A DNA stretch of 64,000 nucleotides from positions 155,902 to 219,901 of the forward strand of contig NZ_NGNS01000005.1 in assembly GCF_002165625.1 (NCBI RefSeq), in the 5' to 3' direction. Made by a program: the position numbers and the translations under genes. Positions 61,539-64,000 of this stretch are shown here, one piece after another. The notes below the pieces were generated by a model. It was not told the origin of the DNA. It was given only the letters and a program-made list of their open reading frames with translations, and ran no database searches. Positions within the stretch are counted from its first letter, which is position 1. Each line of letters starts with the position of its first letter. The stretch comes from Neiella marina (GTDB taxonomy: Bacteria; Pseudomonadota; Gammaproteobacteria; Enterobacterales; Neiellaceae).

Positions 61539-62903
61539 ATGACGAGCAAGGACAGGCTCTGGATAAAGCAGCCATTGGTGTGTTGGACCGGCAATGAACA
61601 AGATGCTGGTCATGGTGTGGTGATTGAAGACGACCGCATTGTTGAATTGGTCGCTACTGGTCAAACACCCAAACTAAGTTATAACCGCCAGTTTAATGCC
61701 GCTAACTTGGTGCTGCTGCCGGGGCTAATCAATTGTCATCATCACTTTTATCAAACCTTAACGCGAGCGGTTCCCGCGGCATTAAATAAAGAGCTGTTCC
61801 CTTGGCTTCAAACCTTATATCCGATTTGGGCAAATCTGGACGAAGAGTCGATTTATTTGTCGACCCAGCTCGCTTTAGCTGAGTTGTTATTATCGGGTTG
61901 TACCACGGCGGTTGATCATCATTATATTTTTAGCCAATCGCTACAACATGCGACGGATGTTCAAGTGGAAGCGTCGGCTACCACTGGCGCCAGAGTGGTG
62001 CTGACACGAGGCTCAATGAGCCTTGGCCAATCCGCTGGCGGATTGCCGCCTGACAGCGTGGTGCAGCAGGATGAGCAGATCTTGCTTGAAAGTCAGCGAT
62101 TGATAGACGCCTTTCACCAATCACACAGCGGCAGCAAATGCCAGATTGCCCTGGCACCTTGCTCGCCATTCTCGGTCACACCTGAGTTGATGAAACAAAC
62201 GGCTGAGCTGGCCAAACGTAATGACGTGTTACTGCATACTCACTTGGCTGAAACCGAGGACGAAAACCAGTTCTGCTTACGCCAATTTGGCATGCGGCCA
62301 CTGGATTATTTGGAGTCCGTTGGCTGGTTGCAGCAACGCACTTGGTTGGCCCATGGCATCCACTTTGATGCGGCTGAAATATCACGGTTGGGTCAGGTTC
62401 AGATTGGTATCAGCCACTGTCCATCTTCCAACATGGTATTGGCGTCAGGGATTTGCCCGACTCAAGAGCTGACCAATGCAGGTGTTCGGGTTGGTTTGGG
62501 CGTTGATGGCTCGGCATCAAATGATGGTTCTAATCTGATTCAGGAAACTCGCCAAGCCATGTTGTTGGGGAAACTAAAATATGGCGCCGCTAACTTCAGT
62601 CATCACCATGCGTTGCAAATGGCAACAGCTGGCGGCGCGGCCTTACTCCATCGGCCAGAATTGGGCTCAATTGCCGTTGGACAGCAAGCCGATCTGGCGT
62701 TGTTTAGCCTTGACGAACCGCGCTTTTCCGGCGCCGCCGATCCGTTGGCCGCCTTGCTTTTATGTGGCGCTCATCAAGCCAAACACGTCATGGTTGCTGG
62801 CCAATGGCAGGTCACCGATGGTGCCATGGTCAATCTCGATATTGAAGCTTTGGTTGCTAAGCATCAAGCCGCAGCACAACGCTTACTCAAACAGATCGGC
62901 TAA
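61539..62903 (+). CDS. 8-oxoguanine deaminase
   Basis: 454 residues, cytoplasmic amidohydrolase. It closely follows the Pseudomonas aeruginosa PA0142-type 8-oxoguanine deaminase: LPGLINCHHHFYQTLTRA, LFPWLQTLYPIWA, SGCTTAVDHHYIF, LTRGSMSLGQS, ALAPCSPFSVTPELM, HTHLAETEDENQFC, WLAHGIHFD, SHCPSSNMVLASGICP and GLGVDGSASNDGSN. The product is urate, directly entering the PuuD pathway. It is the last gene of the ABC/regulator operon, 12 bases after the regulator. Confidence 0.88.
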   Translation: MTSKDRLWIKQPLVCWTGNEQDAGHGVVIEDDRIVELVATGQTPKLSYNRQFNAANLVLLPGLINCHHHFYQTLTRAVPAALNKELFPWLQTLYPIWANLDEESIYLSTQLALAELLLSGCTTAVDHHYIFSQSLQHATDVQVEASATTGARVVLTRGSMSLGQSAGGLPPDSVVQQDEQILLESQRLIDAFHQSHSGSKCQIALAPCSPFSVTPELMKQTAELAKRNDVLLHTHLAETEDENQFCLRQFGMRPLDYLESVGWLQQRTWLAHGIHFDAAEISRLGQVQIGISHCPSSNMVLASGICPTQELTNAGVRVGLGVDGSASNDGSNLIQETRQAMLLGKLKYGAANFSHHHALQMATAGGAALLHRPELGSIAVGQQADLALFSLDEPRFSGAADPLAALLLCGAHQAKHVMVAGQWQVTDGAMVNLDIEALVAKHQAAAQRLLKQIG

Positions 62904-62922
62904 GCGCCGATAAGCCTTTTTT
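62895..62922 (+). terminator. Possible terminator of the ABC/regulator operon
   Basis: ATCGGC-TAAGC-GCCGAT stem overlapping the stop codon, followed after five bases by TTTTTT. The gap before the T-run weakens the call. Confidence 0.45.
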
Positions 62923-63130
62923 GCTCTCTGCATCAGCCTAGTTGGTACAGCCGTTGCACTTCCTCCTTGTGTCCTGAATCAACCCCATGATTTAAGCAGC
63001 GTTTAGCGCTTTTGGTGATACTACCGCACCATTAAATGCTGTTCGTTTGGTCAGGATATGTGCAGGCGCACCGGGAACGTGCGGTTTCGCGGCACTGAAT
63101 AACTACAAATAATATCGCTGGAGGTATGAC

Positions 63131-63850
63131 ATGAAACACCTTTTAATCCTCGCCATGACGGCAATACTAGGCGCATGCAGTTCGACTCATACAACGCCAC
63201 CATTGGCGAAACAGGGGGTCACTAAAGTTGGTGTTGTCGTTCTTGTCGACGAAGCACCGACCCATGTTCACAAAGGCAGTTTGGCATATTTTGACTTCGC
63301 TGAATCAATAGCGTCTGAACATAACTATCAACAACAATTGGGCGAAGAGGTTAGTCGCTTGTTAAAAGGCGCTAATCATCAAACGGTCGCCATTGCACCG
63401 ACCGCTACATTAATGGCTGAGCGGGCAGACTTGTTTACCTATCTTTCTGCCAATATGGCGTTCGAGAAGGATGTTGCCAATGAACTAGCCAGTTTGGCAT
63501 CCGCCAATCAACTGGACTATGTGATTGCGGTGTACCCAAAAAACGCGCCGGTTGAGCGCAATGCGAGGGACTATGTCTCTGGCTTAGGGCTCTATAGTTA
63601 CTGCAACTTTGGCCAATGTAGTGTTGATGTATTGAGTAGTCTGGATGCTCGCATTTATGACGCAAGCGCTGGCAAAGCTGTCGCTTTATCGGCATTTGAA
63701 CCGTACCAACGAACAAGGTTGTCGACGGTCGAATTACCTGATGATCCAGCTAGCTTGTCGCCTGCCACGGTCGATGCTGCGGCACAACAAGGGGTAGACG
63801 AATTTGTTCAACGCTTGTCTGTGATGTTAAAGCAAGCCGGTATGGTCTAG
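63131..63850 (+). CDS. Small lipoprotein of unknown function
   Basis: 239 residues. The lipoprotein signal is ILGACSS (Cys about 16). The remainder has a first strand TKVGVVVLVDEAP, a helix-rich middle and LDYVIAVYPKN, GLYSYCNFGQCSVDVLSSLDARIYDASAGKAVALS, suggestive of a domain that assembles beside a membrane complex. I do not recognise the family. It is separated by 227 bases from the purine operon and has its own GGAGG ribosome-binding site (TGGAGGTATGACATG), so it is probably unrelated to it. Confidence 0.75.
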   Translation: MKHLLILAMTAILGACSSTHTTPPLAKQGVTKVGVVVLVDEAPTHVHKGSLAYFDFAESIASEHNYQQQLGEEVSRLLKGANHQTVAIAPTATLMAERADLFTYLSANMAFEKDVANELASLASANQLDYVIAVYPKNAPVERNARDYVSGLGLYSYCNFGQCSVDVLSSLDARIYDASAGKAVALSAFEPYQRTRLSTVELPDDPASLSPATVDAAAQQGVDEFVQRLSVMLKQAGMV

Positions 63851-63946
63851 AAGACGACTTGTGTGTCTAACAGTCACTAAAAAGCCCGCTATTAGCGCAA
63901 TGCTGATCAGTTAAGGATCGGTTGACCGATCTTCTGAACATAGGAC

Positions 63947-63980
63947 AATCCGGTTTCCCCTTATGGAGCCGGATTTTTTT
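63947..63980 (+). terminator. Strong intrinsic terminator abutting the next start codon
   Basis: AATCCGGTTTC / GGAGCCGGATT stem (with G-T pairs) around CCCTTAT, then seven T (63974-63980) directly followed by ATG 63981. It ends transcription from the lipoprotein gene, or could act as an attenuator of the next gene, since GGAG lies in its 3' arm. Confidence 0.8.
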
Positions 63981-64000
63981 ATGTCTATTACTGCCGTCCT
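63981..64000 (+). CDS. Possible start of next gene (3' truncated)
   Basis: ATG 63981 opens a frame (M S I T A V) that runs off the window; GGAG at 63965-63968 could serve as its ribosome-binding site. Six codons are too few to identify a product. Confidence 0.3.

Noticed and set aside
63876..63935. AAAAAGCCCGCTATTAGCG resembles the left arm of a terminator, and GATCGGTTGACCGATC (63916-63931) is a perfect inverted repeat
   Set aside because: The first has no matching right arm and the second has no T-run; the strong hairpin at 63947 explains termination better.
1..64000. Mobile elements, prophage, CRISPR or toxin-antitoxin genes
   Set aside because: No transposase, integrase, repeat array or small paired genes were found on either strand.

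Overview
The window is one stretch of a gammaproteobacterial chromosome with moderate GC content. It most resembles marine Alteromonadales/Vibrionales-type bacteria. The evidence is the order uvrY-uvrC-pgsA-tRNA(Gly)-tRNA(Cys)-tRNA(Leu), which E. coli shares; the ubiU/ubiV pair for oxygen-independent ubiquinone synthesis; and a second TonB system of the DUF3450/TtpC type known from Vibrio and relatives. I saw no insertion sequence, phage gene, CRISPR array or rRNA.

Layout. 1-8.3 kb: housekeeping genes (ubiU truncated at the left edge, ubiV, uvrY, uvrC, pgsA, three tRNAs), an exported DUF4437 protein, and a SatD-like/DUF3307 pair behind a regular 28-bp operator array. 8.4-15.4 kb: two very large FG-GAP-repeat lipoproteins, one with ASPIC/UnbV and Big_2 domains. 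15.6-23.4 kb: an amidohydrolase, a TonB-dependent receptor, an NCS2 purine permease, a DUF2165 membrane protein and an isopenicillin-N-synthase-like oxygenase. 23.4-32.7 kb, minus strand: a tight seven-gene operon (NUP-family lipoprotein, amidase, HpxW-like oxamate amidohydrolase, TauE/SafE permease, PucG, AllC-type hydrolase, CpdB). 32.8-40.4 kb, minus strand: a complete TonB energy-transduction system and a second receptor paralogous to the first. 40.7-44.7 kb: an exported adenosine-deaminase-like enzyme, allantoinase PuuE and two exported cupin_5 paralogues. 44.1-55.9 kb, minus strand: a compact twelve-gene operon (xdhA, xdhB, xdhC, uraD, uraH, guaD, puuD, a second oxygenase, DUF1330, an exported alpha/beta hydrolase, adenine deaminase, cupin_5). 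56.2-62.9 kb, plus strand: a BMP-type ABC importer, a RutR-family regulator and an 8-oxoguanine deaminase. The right edge has a small lipoprotein and the first codons of a possible next gene.

Taken together, 15.6-62.9 kb reads as a purine-scavenging locus. Exported CpdB, a deaminase and the NUP-family lipoprotein would take nucleotides to bases outside the inner membrane. Two TonB receptors with their own energiser, NCS2 and an ABC importer would move substrates inward. Adenine, guanine and 8-oxoguanine deaminases and xanthine dehydrogenase would converge on urate. PuuD, UraH, UraD, PuuE, AllC, PucG, an amidase and HpxW would carry urate through allantoin, allantoate, ureidoglycine, oxalurate and oxamate to oxalate. 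RutR-box-like sequences lie in the divergent promoters at 56.0 and 42.3 kb, which suggests one regulator links several of the operons. The order of steps follows from known families. The substrates of the receptors, oxygenases, cupins, NUP protein and TauE protein are inference.
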